From Leptasterias polaris (taxonomy: Eukaryota > Echinodermata > Asteroidea > Forcipulatida > Asteriidae), in the NCBI GenBank assembly GCA_037783415.1, contig JAZGTN010000058.1, positions 2,268,001-2,332,000 of the forward strand: 64,000 nt of DNA, written 5' to 3'. Made by a program: the position numbers and the translations under genes. The notes under the pieces are model-generated. The model was not told the DNA's origin and made no database searches. It saw only the letters and a program-made list of their open reading frames with translations. Positions 22,901 through 33,416 of the stretch are shown here, in pieces (positions within the stretch are counted from its first letter, which is position 1; every line of letters begins with the position of its first letter).

Positions 22901-24411
22901 GCTGCGATCCTACCATACTTGCGCCCGGAAATCGCAGTTCTGGTGGCGAAACATCCTGTACTTCTTGGTTGATGTCGCCAGAGTCAACGCATGGCTCTGC
23001 TTCAAACACCACCATCCAGCTGAAGCCCACAGTGATGGCAGCGATAGTGACAACATCAGGGAGGAGTTGGAGAACAAGATGACCCACTCCAAGTTCACCC
23101 TTGCTATAGCCACAAGCCTCGTTGATGGGTATGCTAGAGGCGTCAGCGCAAGACAATCATCAAGCTCCCAACCGGTCCCGGCACACAACATCAGAGGCCA
23201 CTTCTCAGACAAGATGCACTAGGAAAAAAATCCTTTTGAGAGGTAAACCTCCCCTCCCTCCACCCCTTGTCACTAGATTCCGTATTTGCTGTTTCTCTTA
23301 GTACAGCACATGTGAATCTCCTTTTATGAAACTGTCTTCTTTTCTCCCCCACTATTTTAGAGTTCAGCAATGGTGAAGACTCTTACTCTGAAGATGATGA
23401 GCAAAGTAGTACTGTAGAAAACGGTAAGACCACAACTTTTTGATCAGTCTAATTTGTTGCTTAGTATGTAAGATAAGCCAAAATCCCTGATTGGCAAAAT
23501 ATAGCATGTTTTGTTAAAGATGCATTGCCTAATGTTCTGACGCTTTGACTGCAAACAATTTAAATGTTAATTGTTTGTTTTTAAGTTAAAGAAAAGTTGT
23601 TAAGGTTTGTTTGATACCTTGAGTAAAACAAATCTGACAGGGATTATTGCCAATTATTTAAAAACACAAATGAAAAGAATGTTGGGTCAGCCTTTTAGTT
23701 ACCGTTAAAGTTTGGAAATCTTGCATAGTTATCGATTTGTGCACTTGATGTTTAAAAGAACATTCATAAATACCCCGGACAGTTTATCCATTCTGATTGG
23801 TTGAGAGGAGATCACATGTACCTTTACGAGGAGGGGTTAAAAGGAAGAAGAAATACTATGTATTAATTATAATATTAGAGAATAAGAGAAATAACAAAAA
23901 CAACAAAAATATCTGAAGTGCACAATCAAAGTTGGTGTTTAATGAGGGGTTTGAGTTGTGAGAGATCATCAAATAGTGATCTGGCTCGGCCCGAATTGAT
24001 TTACAAGGACCTGAAATTGTCTACTTTCAGCTTTCAGGCCAATGACTTTCAAATGGTAAAACAAAAAAAACAAAAAAGTAATTAGTGGTTTTTGAGGAGT
24101 TTCAAATTTAACTAGTGTGAATTGAAGTAAAGTTTCATCTTGTTAATTTCATAGGTAAAGGTGCAGATAAACTCGGCACTTCAAAGAAGACTGTCCAGGT
24201 TAAGAAAGTTTGGACCAAACAGGAGAAAAGAGCGGTGGGAGCTCATCTAGGAGTGTGCCTACGCAAACGGACATTGCCAGGTAAAACTGCCGTCCTGGAA
24301 CTATTTAGGAGAGAACCAGCAGTTTTCCAAGAGAGGTCATGGAGGAATGTGAAGGATTTTATCCGAAATCAAATAAGGAAGGATGATCCCATGAGCTTTC
24401 TCAAACAGTAA
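16980..24411 (+). CDS. SET-domain protein-lysine methyltransferase, KMT5A-like
   Basis: Host gene with exons at 16977-17085 (ATG at 16980), 17771-17912, 18474-18660, 19206-19322, about 23363-23423 and 24155-24411 (TAA). All junctions are GT-AG and the phases agree, giving about 289 residues. Residues 36-145 form the SET domain: GYGLFTK (cofactor loop), FLLEYRG, FINDEWKKPN, PHLCIFALK and ELRYNYG. The closest pattern is KMT5A/SETD8, a mono-methylase of H4K20, but the usual NHS is NDE here. Activity is therefore uncertain, although KMT5A-like paralogues in other animals show similar changes. The fourth exon is Ser/Thr-rich. The last exon is basic with KKVWTKQEKRAVGAHLG and SWRNVKDFIRNQI, which resembles a C-terminal domain I recall from uncharacterised fish and invertebrate proteins. 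A 5' untranslated exon may lie upstream. The intron 19323-23362 holds a piggyBac gene in the same orientation. Confidence 0.8.
19088..19860. repeat. About 185-bp repeat units around duplicated exon
   Basis: Units containing taaccatggacccatgtgg, gtggacttgagttt and catggtctatacacctcc recur near 19085, 19385, 19570 and 19755. An inverted relative lies at 26617-26862 beyond the gene. The units flank and separate the two copies of the fourth exon of the SET gene, so exon duplication and repeat expansion probably share one origin. Confidence 0.7.
19868..19984 (+). pseudogene. Duplicated fourth exon of the SET gene, donor lost
   Basis: This 117-bp block aligns base for base with exon 19206-19322, including the ttattcag-type acceptor and the ending SGSSTPEIT. 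It stays open in the same frame, with several residue changes. At its 3' edge the donor gt has become at (aacgataatt against aacagtaatt). If spliced it would need another donor; as it stands it is a dead or dying exon copy. Confidence 0.75.
20665..20818. repeat. 11-bp minisatellite (atgtacgtgcg)n
   Basis: About 13-14 nearly perfect copies of atgtacgtgcg, the last ones varying to atgtacgcgcg. An 11-bp period cycles through all frames every 33 bp and stays open on both strands, so frames here (MYVRCTCDVRA and similar) are artefacts. The repeat alternates purine and pyrimidine and could favour Z-DNA. Confidence 0.9.
21026..21033 (+). promoter_or_regulatory. TATA box of the intronic piggyBac gene
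   Basis: tatataag lies 65 bp before the ATG at 21091. A plausible initiator (catccccagtcac) sits about 25-30 bp downstream. The arrangement matches a self-contained transposon promoter inside the SET gene intron. Confidence 0.5.
21091..23222 (+). CDS. piggyBac-family transposase in SET gene intron
   Basis: An intronless piggyBac transposase reading the same way as the host gene. The main frame runs from about 21456 (first ATG 21537, 561 residues) to 23222. It contains all catalytic Asp residues: VTIDEAMIKYRG (D248 from that ATG), IFTDMYTS (D324) and CMGGVDRGDQ (D451 and D454). The N-terminal part (ATG 21091, then acidic/basic sequence and MMDRLLQEENDRLRAAI) lies in two other frames. The frames change in the ggggaaaagaaa repeat near 21200-21250 and again near 21470. 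The true start may be 21091 with two single-base errors, or translation may begin at 21537 with only the core. Unlike the other two piggyBac genes here, the C-terminus has no cysteine-rich zinc domain. I did not find clear inverted ends. Confidence 0.8.
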
Positions 24412-25158
24412 TGTTTTAGAAAGGCTCTCCAGGGCTCGAATTTAAGTCTGGACCACAGGCCCGAGGCCAGTAATTTTAGTGTTGGGCCAGCAAACTTATG
24501 ACCTGACAAGTCCGATGGTCTTGTGTTTTTCAATTGAACAACAGACACAAAATAAGTTCAAGTGTTGACTTTGGGTCTGATAAATTATCTTTCAATTCTA
24601 TGAGTAATCAAGTATACTCTTCTCTTGTCTCAGATTTGATTTATGTAAAAGTTGCTATATATAGTATTCCTTTACAATCCTCCATGATCTAGCTACTTTG
24701 TCAAATACCAGTTACTACATAAATAATACATTTGACTCCCTCCCATAAATGGCCGACCGTGTTAGTTCACGATGTAAAATGAAAACCACGCAATTTCGAG
24801 GCATATTTGTGTGGATCATTGTATTCTACTTTTAAAACATCTTTCTAACCATATGCATCTCATAACAAACTGTTACAAACGCTTTTTATAGACCAACTCG
24901 TCCAATCCAAGGCAACGTGTCCCTTTAACCAATTCTTGCCTTAATCAATTTAGTCCTGATCATTTATCTCTAGACTAAAAGATCTTGAAAACCTGGGTCC
25001 AATTTCACAATAATCTTTACCTGTAAAAAAAACCCCCCATTTAACAAATAGAACGTTTTTCACAAAATGTTTGCGGTATGTTATCATCATCACGTTGTTA
25101 TGTCATTTACCATAATATTTCCATGCTTATGGTTAGGAGAGTTTTTGAAATTAAAATC
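24412..25158. other. Downstream of SET gene; no gene, one partial MITE
   Basis: 3' flank of the SET gene. A partial end of the 'gggtccaatttca' MITE family starts near 24992. No coding signal seen. Confidence 0.4.
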
Positions 25159-25355
25159 AGGACCCAATTTCATACAACTGATTAAGCAGAAAATATTGCT
25201 CAACAATGTCCTGCTTAGCAGAAATGAGTAGGTTCCCAATCACAAATTGTAAACGTGATGTGGTAGTTTGGCTGGTGACCTTAGTCTGGTAAGGTTAATT
25301 TTGTTGTGCTTAGCAACTTTTTGTGCTTAAGCAGCTCTATGAAATTAGGCCCAGG
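25159..25355. mobile_element. MITE of the 'ggcccaatttcat' family, copy 1
   Basis: Left end tcaggacccaatttcata and right end gaaattaggcccagg are inverted copies. The interior contains gcttaagcag and related repeats. A 25159-bounded unit of about 200 bp, non-coding. I recall this family as abundant in sea star genomes. Confidence 0.65.
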
Positions 25356-25577
25356 CACTAATGTAAAAACATAAGCTCTGTGCTTACAGATTCATGAAAA
25401 TGCAACCCCCCCCCCCCCCCCCCCCCCCCAATCATTCAGTTGACAACAAGTTGAACGGGTTATTTATTGTTTGCTCTAGATTTAGAACCGATTAATTCAA
25501 TAGAGAACCAACTTGATATTGGTATTTGTTTCTTAAGTTGAAGAATTTCATTTAGCTATCTGTACATTGATATCCTA

Positions 25578-25828
25578 CCTGGGCCCAATTCCATGGCACT
25601 ACTTTCCATGATGATCTTTGTTGACCTGCAAAATTATCTCCGCTTACTGGGTTAGTGCTGAATTTCCATGCAAGCGAGTAAGCAAGAAACATACAATTAT
25701 GCAAGGTACGCACCTGCACAACATGAAATTCCTCGCTAAGCCCTGAAATACATAAGCACATAATCTTCTGGTAGTGTAAGCGCCAATTTTTTACTTGGAG
25801 TAAGGAGCCCCATGAAATCGGGCCCTGG
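25578..25828. mobile_element. MITE of the 'ggcccaatttcat' family, copy 2
   Basis: Left end ctgggcccaattccatgg and right end ccatgaaatcgggccctgg are inverted copies of each other. The long open frame on the minus strand here is incidental. Confidence 0.6.
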
Positions 25829-25986
25829 TTAATTGGTTGTTTCTCCGTACTTTTATGAACACTAACATACTGAGGGGTACTCAGTAAAATGTACTGTTTC
25901 AACCTGTGGCTAACTGCGAGGGTACTTTGAAACATAAATGCAGTGTCCATTTTGAACTTATTCTCTATCTTGTTACAGTAATTTAA

Positions 25987-26297
25987 AGGTATTATACAGG
26001 ATTGGTAGAGGTGACAAAATAGTCACACACAGTGTTCATGTTTTGTGTGATCAATCATATGCATGAACAAACAAACCTGTGAAAGTTTGAACTCAATTGG
26101 TGATCGAGGTCACGAGAAAATAGTGAAAAGAGACCTTATGTGTTTACTCACATTACTCATTTCTCAGAAACGATAGCATTATAGGCAGAAATATTTTAAG
26201 GAACCCTTTCTACCATTACTTACTTGAAATCATGTAAGTTATGTGTGAATCTGTGAACATTTGTGTTTTTCGATCTTACCAATAGTGTACAGGGCCT
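25987..26297. mobile_element. 311-bp TTAA MITE
   Basis: Flanked by TTAA at 25983-25986 and 26298-26301. Starts aggtattatacaggattggt and ends accaatagtgtacagggcct. Its two halves match the two ends of the 7.4-kb element at 6028-13473. Contains gtgaaagtttgaactcaatt and gagaaatgagtaa-type (inverted) motifs shared with that element and with 35362-36010. Confidence 0.75.
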
Positions 26298-27309
26298 TTA
26301 ACACAAGCCACAGCAGTATAATGATTTTTTGATGATGCCAATTGTGTTCCATCCTAATATTAATTGTATTTTGATCATATCATACATTTTTCAATACTTA
26401 ACCAAAGGACATCAAATCAAATCTTAAATAACCATGCCTAGCATTATCAGTGATATCTACTAACTGTTTGTGATCCAACATCCATGCATGTATGTGGTAG
26501 GTATGCATTTCAGAAATTAATGTTTCAATTAGTTACCGGAAATTCTGTAGTGTTTCATGTTTTTCCCCACCCTTGGTACACTCCACACTTATGTACGTAA
26601 AGCACCCACTGTTGTACGGTTGTTATACAATGGGATAAATTGGAATGTCAGAGTTTGAGACAGTTTAAGTTTATGATCAAAGTCCTTATTTGGAGGTGTA
26701 TAGACCATGCATGATGTCCACGGTTGGTATATAAGATCGAATCAGCACCCACTGTAATACAATGGGTTATATTAGAATGTCAGAGTTTGAGAGTTATAAA
26801 CTCAAGTCCACACTTGTATACTATACTACACAACCACATGGGTCCATGGTTACATATTACAGAGCTGCCAACTCTTCCGGATTTTGCGGAAGACTCCCGT
26901 ATTTGATGGCAATCTTCCGACATCCCGCAAGCAGTCAAAATCTCCCGGATCCCCAACCTGCTAATGAAAAAAATAATAAAATTTACTAATTTCCTAGCCC
27001 TCCGTCCCGTGTGTGTTCATAAGGTTTGCGCTTGTGCATATTTAATTGCATAGATGCGTAGAAAAAGTTGTTCCAACGGTAGTTTCGTCTTCTGCGCATC
27101 CATACATGTGCATGCTATGTCTGGCACTGATCAGCCTCGCTACCATGGGTAAGCACGCTACCTCTCGTCACTGACCCCTGGAATAGGTGATTACACTTAC
27201 AGTGGCTTGATACTCGTCTGGTATCGTTACGACGCACTGCCCACGATCGAGCAAATGACGCTGCAACATCGTACACCACACTGGGAACGTGGTTGGGAAT
27301 GTAAGCAAA

Positions 27310-27904
27310 ATGGCGCCGCCCAGCAGAGCAACTGGTAAGTCGTCGAAAAAAATAAAATATGCTCAAAAATTCAGAGATGACTACCATAAAGAATGGCCCT
27401 GTATAAAAAAAATCGTCTAAAGATGAAAATCATGCATTTTGCACCACGTGCAACACAGATGTTTCCGTGAAATACGGTGGACGGAACGACATCGTGAGAC
27501 ACATAGACTCTGAAAAACATTGCAGTAGTACAACAGCACGATCGAACACGCTAGGCATTGCCGATTTTTTTTGAAAATCGTGCACTGATGACAGCAGTAT
27601 AATTAAGGCAGAAACTCTGTTCACAGGGTTTATAATCGAACATAACTTAAACGTTGCATCTTCAGACCATGCAGGTCCTCTTTTTAGACGAATGTTTCCC
27701 GACTCTAAAATTGCTGCCAAATATGGATGTGCACGTACCAAAACAGCTGCAATTATGGACGTTATGAGCAAAAGCATTGCTGCAAATATTGCTACTTCAG
27801 CACGCACTGGCCCGTTTAGTTTGTCCACAGATGGGTCAAATGATGGTGATTCAGAGCAGCTGTATCCAGTTTTGTTGACATATTTGTGTAAATGGATTGG
27901 ATAA
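27310..27904 (+). pseudogene. hAT-like BED-type transposase, 5' remnant
   Basis: ATG at 27310, then a BED-like zinc finger region (AFCTTCNTDVSVKYGGRNDI and HIDSEKH: C-x2-C...H-x4-H). A part with DHAGPLFRRMFPDSKIAAKY and GPFSLSTDGSND follows, typical of hAT-type proteins, where the Asp is the first catalytic residue. Frame breaks fall in an A run near 27407 and a T run near 27568, and the protein stops at 27904. Only the N-terminal third is present. The sequence before it (gagctgccaactcttccgg at about 26862) looks like a repeat terminus. Confidence 0.6.
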
Positions 27905-28775
27905 CCACAGTACGGATGTTTACGTTCGCCGTTCCAAGCACAGACACCTACTTTTAATGGGTGGCAGTGGGTTTCTCTATAGATTTACACAAAATTTTGG
28001 GTGGCTAAAATTTGGCTAAGCCCTAATTTTCACATGAAAAATAGCTTTGCAAAGCACAATCATCGTACATTGCTTTATAGAAAACTACAAATCTTCAAGT
28101 TATCAGACGTCAACACCCGACTGGCCAATGAAAACAATACTAAATGTAGTTATAATATAACATATCTGGAAAAATATCCTGAATCTAATAATAATTTAAT
28201 AAGGTGAATGAAGTTAATGAAATCATACAGGGACAAACATGAGTAAATGCAAAACATGGCGTGGAATCACATCGTTTAATTTATTCATTTTAAATTGTAT
28301 TGTTTACAATTATTTGACCAAACATGTCTTCATTAAAAAAAAAAAAGTAAGTTGCTTAGTATAGTAGTGTACTGTTCAAAAAGAAATGTACGGCTATATT
28401 AACATAATTGTATTTTCCACAATAATTTCATTTGTTTATACCCATCTCTTAGGCCATGGCTAATGACAACCATTGAAGTTACTGCCACTAATGCAGAGAG
28501 ACCCTAAAGCAGCTGAGGTAAACTAATACTAGGTAGTTGTGGTTTAAGTTCGATGAGCGGTTTTAAAAGTTCCATATCATGGGTATTTCTTTCTTCCATG
28601 TGGAATCCTAGCACTACTTTTGTTCATTATCTATCCTCAGAAATATGACACACATTAGTATGAGCATTCACTGCTTTTATCCTGTCCATTATTTGGCCAT
28701 TTACACCACTGTTAAAAAATCTTCCACTGATTTCAGAGAAATTCTAGTTGATGTAATTTTTTTCATTTTTAAAGG

Positions 28776-29054
28776 TCACACAGAAGAACCAGAGTGAAAA
28801 TTGAGCAGACATTTGGTCAACTGAAGCGGCGCATTCCATGTTTGTCAGTAGGTCTCGGAGTAGCTCCACAGAAGGCTTGTCAGATCATCAAGTCCTACTG
28901 CGTGCGCTTTAACATATCATCAAAGGAGTTCAGAGAGCCAGAGGTACGCCTTGAGGGTGAAGAGGATGATGAAAATAACAATGACAATAACCACTACAAT
29001 GGGCCCATTCGTGATGTTATGATGCAGAGAAATGTCATCATCAATATATATTGA
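28776..29054 (+). pseudogene. Harbinger transposase C-terminal exon fragment
   Basis: Encodes SHRRTRVKIEQTFGQLKRR and LSVGLGVAPQKACQIIK, the conserved end of a Harbinger (HARBI1-type) nuclease that contains the catalytic Glu, then an acidic tail and a stop at 29054. Closely parallels the last exon of the intact copy at 33417-33783. No upstream exons were found in the preceding sequence, so this is a truncated relic. Confidence 0.65.
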
Positions 29055-29335
29055 AATATATAAGTCCAGTGTTGTGCTTTGTAAATTGAAGTCAAAAAAT
29101 CATGAAGAGAATAAATAAATTGAGATCTGTAAGTTCACTTTTCCATTTGTCCCGAGTGTCAGTTTTTTAAGGACTAGATTTATGCTATCTATCCACTTCT
29201 TGTTTCTTCACTTGGTGTTCTTCCAGCCACCAATCTGCTTGTTTTTCCGTTGCATTGTGATGTTCAGATCACCAGTCTCGCTCCATCTCCACTACCATAA
29301 CTAATTGTTGAATGCTTTCTAAAATACATTACTTG

Positions 29336-29471
29336 GCAATGACCTCAGATGGTGGCTGCCTGCTCTCAGTGGACCTTGCCTTGGGCTTGGTCTATTAAAA
29401 GCAGCCAGCCACCATTACCATGTCATTACCACGCAGTGCAGATTGGCTCCTCTTACTGTTATTCCCTAAAT
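29336..29471. repeat. Palindromic repeat related to 61416-61592
   Basis: Contains ggtggctg, ccagccaccattaccatg and the end gttattccctaa, which match the arms of the larger fold-back repeat at 61.4 kb in reverse orientation. Non-coding MITE-like sequence. Confidence 0.55.
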
Positions 29472-30819
29472 ATGAAACGTAAAGAAATTTGAGTTTCATT
29501 GAAGCCATTATTAATTTCCTCCTGTGCAAAATTAGGTGTAATGCTCTTTAGTTAAACGCACCCTTTGCAAGTGATCAAAAGTTGCTTTGGCATTGGCTTC
29601 ATCACATCATCCTGAGACGTCAATCACTGTCAAGATAGCTTAATGCTTCCTTTTCTTATCATTTTTCTCTTCAACCTGAAAACAAAATGAAAATACAAAG
29701 TTCCTCGTTCAAAATAAGGTTGTTAATTTGCAACATCGTCACTGACTTTATTTCCTTTAAAAATAAATTTCAAGTGTTGTCGCAAAAGTTATTTATCTGT
29801 TGTAAACATTTCATGGTAGACTATCTGTCAAAAGAAATCCTTATCTATTGCGAACCTTTATTGAAACTACTCTCATGACAGCTTTTCCTCTTACATACCC
29901 CGGCTTTATGACAAACTAGAGTCGAGAGATGATAGTAACCTCTACAGCTTACAATTAATTTAATCTAAGCTTTCGTATTTCAACTTGGAAGAAAATGTTT
30001 TAAACTAGATGATAACTCACTCCAAACAAGATTTGTTGTCTGCGCTCGCAATTATTTTATTAATGAAGTTAGAAAATATTTTCAGAAAGCTGTTGAAAAA
30101 TGCTTGAAATACAATAACAAGCACACACGATAAATTCTCTTTATTCAGGTGAACGTAACCTTTATTGCATAATTAATAAATAACAAATACCAAATGTAGG
30201 TTGTCACACAGACACTTGAGCTGAGACAGTAATTATACAAATTGTCAGATTGTCATCTTTGCAAACCCCAAAAAGAGTGTGCTTGATCGTCCAGCCTTGT
30301 TTATTGCCATGATTGCGGCTTAAAAATTATTGCCGTATGTTGTACACAACTTACCATTACTAATGTATTACTTGTTTTAGTAAAGAATTAACAGCAATGG
30401 GCCAACCATATGTACTACGCCGTCCGTCCGTATGTTAGTATAACTTAAGTATGTGTTTGTTTATTAGTTAAAAATGAGAAATTATAAAACCACACTAAAA
30501 CCGACAAGAAAAACTATCGTATCTAATGAGTCTGTCGCAAGAGATCAGCCAGCAGTCTGTAGGCCTACATTGACATGAAAGAAAATTGTCACTCGCTAAT
30601 TTCCCTCGAAACGTATTATACTTACGGATAATTGAGCTTCCACGACATTTCCGAGCCCCACAAAAGTGGAACGTCGTCAACATGCCGATCAGCCATCTTG
30701 AATCATGTGCTGCAGAAGGTTCAGACGGCCGTTACATTAACGAAGCGACGGCCGTGTTATTAACGAAACTATATAGGCAATAGCCGTTACATTCGCGAAT
30801 TCAGCCTCGTCCGAAAACT

Positions 30820-31455
30820 TGCAAATGGTCAAGAAGATATCATCAGAAACTGGATTCAAAGCAAGTTTGACCTGAATGATGAAGCTATAATTGAAGAATT
30901 TCCACCACAAACAATGAGCAAACCATTCACCAAAGTAGAAGTTGTGAAAGCCATTAAATCATAAAAAAATGGCAAGAGTGCTGGAAAAGACGTATGGACC
31001 AGAGATAATTGCTCAAGAAGTCGCTCTTACTCTGAATGATATAGCAAGCACAGGTATCTACCCAAATTACATCGAAGAAGGCATTCTCATCCCCCTTCCC
31101 AAGCCAGGCAAACCAAAGGGACCCCCGAAAACATAAGACCAATTGTCTTACTGACAATAATCCGCAAAATATTGGCCATATGTTTGACGAGGAGAATTGC
31201 TGACAGACTAAATGACCATAATACCGGCTTCCCAAGCCGCTTATCGACACGGTAGAAGCACCACAAAACAAGTCTTCACTTTAAAGATCCTAGCAGAAAA
31301 GGCCATCACAGCTGAACTACGAACTTCACCTTTTGCTTCTTGACATGTCAAAGTCATTTGACTCCGTGAAGAGAGTAGTTCTTTTTGAAGACCTTAAAGA
31401 AATGCTAGAGCAGGATGAACTTCATCTTTTGGCAATCATACTCAGAGACTACAAC
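30820..31455 (+). pseudogene. Dead LINE reverse-transcriptase fragment
   Basis: Recognisable pieces in shifting frames: ILIPLPKPGKPKGPPENIRP, SQAAYRHGRSTTKQVFTLKI and LLDMSKxFDSV, the order expected for a non-LTR retrotransposon RT domain (fingers and motif A). Stops and frameshifts are frequent and no YADD box remains. Followed at 31441-31635 by a roughly 100-bp tandem duplication with cgtggagctacaac. Confidence 0.6.
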
Positions 31456-31635
31456 CGTGGAGCTACAACAAAGTATTTTTGTTAGTAAGTACATGTACAT
31501 GTAACTTTAGTAGTATATCATGTATATTCAGTCAGAACACTAACAACCGTGGAGCTACAACCAATTACAACATACAAACGAGTAGTATTTTTGTTAGTAA
31601 GTACATGTAACTTTAGTAGTATAGTCAGAACACTA
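31441..31635. repeat. Tandem duplication, about 100 bp
   Basis: cgtggagctacaac...gtatttttgttagtaagt...ctttagtagtata...cagtcagaacactaac appears twice in succession. Non-coding. Confidence 0.7.
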
Positions 31636-32183
31636 ACACTACAGTCATAACAGTTATACTTGGTCTTGTTACATGTATGTTTGTTACATTTATTTGCCCA
31701 ACTAGGCTGATTTTGGTCTGTCCATGAATGAGTTAAACACTGCACATTGTAATTTGTGTTTGCTTAAATATTATCAATGGGGAGAAACTGCACTAAAGAA
31801 AAGAAATTTGATTATTCAGGAAGTACAGATAGCATACATGGATATAATAAAGGAAAACAACAATTCCTCGGGCGCTCGCAAGGCACATGAAGAAAATTAT
31901 GATATGAAAACAAATAATAAAAGTCACAACAATGGAGTAAGCTTGGAAAATGTCTGACGATCTTTAAGTATGCACAGGCATGACAGGACTATAAACACAA
32001 GCACGCAATTAATAAATATGTTCACTTTTGTTCTTCTACAAATATAAACAATCTGTTAAGTTTGGACATGTTTTACAGTAGGGTTGTGCACTGTTTGTGC
32101 ACTGTCTAAAATCCAAAGCTACTTAAATGACTTAAACTTTCTGTACACTTAGTCTCTAATATTCTTGTTTGGTTGTGTTTCAG

Positions 32184-33210
32184 GAGGAGGAGAGAGGCCG
32201 AAGGCCAATAAGCTTCTAGACAGGGTGCTTGACCAACTTGCACCCTCGTCCAAAGATGGTGTTGTCGCCAGGGGGGAGGGGAGTCAGTTCCCACAGGATT
32301 GAACTGTAAGTTGAAGTAGAGGTTAATGCTTTAATTTTGGTTTAAACTATAAACTCCTTAGTGAATTGAGATATTAACTTTAAAAATAGTTGCGGGTACA
32401 TCATATTGTATTAATTATTACACAAGCGCAAGTAGAATATGGACGTGCCTGCATCCCAAATTGATTGCAGCCAAAGACCGACTTGGATGTACATGTAGGA
32501 TACAGATGCGCTATATTTTTTTTCGTATTTCACAAGCGTTCGCGTGATAAAGAAATTGTTTTCAAACAAACTTGACACGCAGCTTAAAATAGTGCAATAC
32601 AGGAAGTTGTATCAGCATTACAAAAAAGGTTAAGTTTTTGACAATTTGTGTATGGAGCAAGTGTTTTACTCCTGACAATACCTTTTGTGTGGAGCAAAGC
32701 ATCATCTTTCTCCTACCGAAAAGAGTAATGCATCTGTGGATTTGGTGTAATTTCAAGACTGACAATCACAATCTCAACGCAAACCAATGGTGCTCAGCAC
32801 TTATTCTTAATTATGGAACTTATTTCCTTTCCTTTTTCAATAATGCAGCATCTGTGACACCAACACAAGCAGGAGAATGTGAAGGCGTCGATGATGGTGA
32901 TGACGATGATGGGGAGGATGATGATGGGGAGGAAGATGATGGGGAGGAAGATGAGGATGTTGGTGCTTCTTGTAATCCAGCAGAAGCTCCTGCATCAACT
33001 TCAAGGCGACCTGTAATGGGCTCAATCTATGACATAGAAAGAGCCCGATTACAGGTTGACCAAGATCGCCTTGAGGTTGAACGGGAGCAACTCCTGGAAA
33101 CAAGAAGCATCAACCGAAACATTGCCACCTTAAGTGCTAACTTGCAAATGTTAATTGCTCTAAATTGCAACCAACAAGGGATTACTGTTGTTCAAGAATC
33201 TGAGAATTAG
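32184..33210 (+). CDS. Harbinger Myb-like DNA-binding partner, last two exons
   Basis: Exon 32184-32305 encodes GGERPKANKLLDRVLDQLAP and exon 32849-33210 encodes an acidic stretch and a coiled-coil end (RARLQVDQDRLEVEREQLLE...IATLSANLQMLIAL) before TAG. Harbinger elements carry two genes, a nuclease and a Myb/SANT-like protein that binds element ends and imports the nuclease. Position and opposite orientation to the transposase ending at 33417, 207 bp away, fit that role. The SANT region itself should lie upstream and was not identified. A run of six G near 32273 breaks the frame; one extra base would join the two exons in phase. The open frame before 32849 is intron. Confidence 0.55.
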
Positions 33211-33416
33211 AGCAATTAACATTTGCACATTCCTTGCCAGTAAAAACTTGTATAAAGTATTTCTTCCTCATTGCATATTGCGCTTTTCAATAATCACTAA
33301 TGAGCATGACAAATTACAAGAACATAAAACAACAAAACACTTCTTTTGAATCTTCTCCACAACTGATCAATTTCATGAAAATTTAATCTAAGCACGGTTG
33401 AAATGCTGGTTGATGA

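Noticed and set aside
25552..25950. 132-codon minus-strand frame
   Set aside because: Lies across a MITE with inverted ends; no domain.
32638..32848. N-terminal part of the plus-strand frame ending at 33210
   Set aside because: Reads through an intron; a clear acceptor at 32848 starts the real exon.
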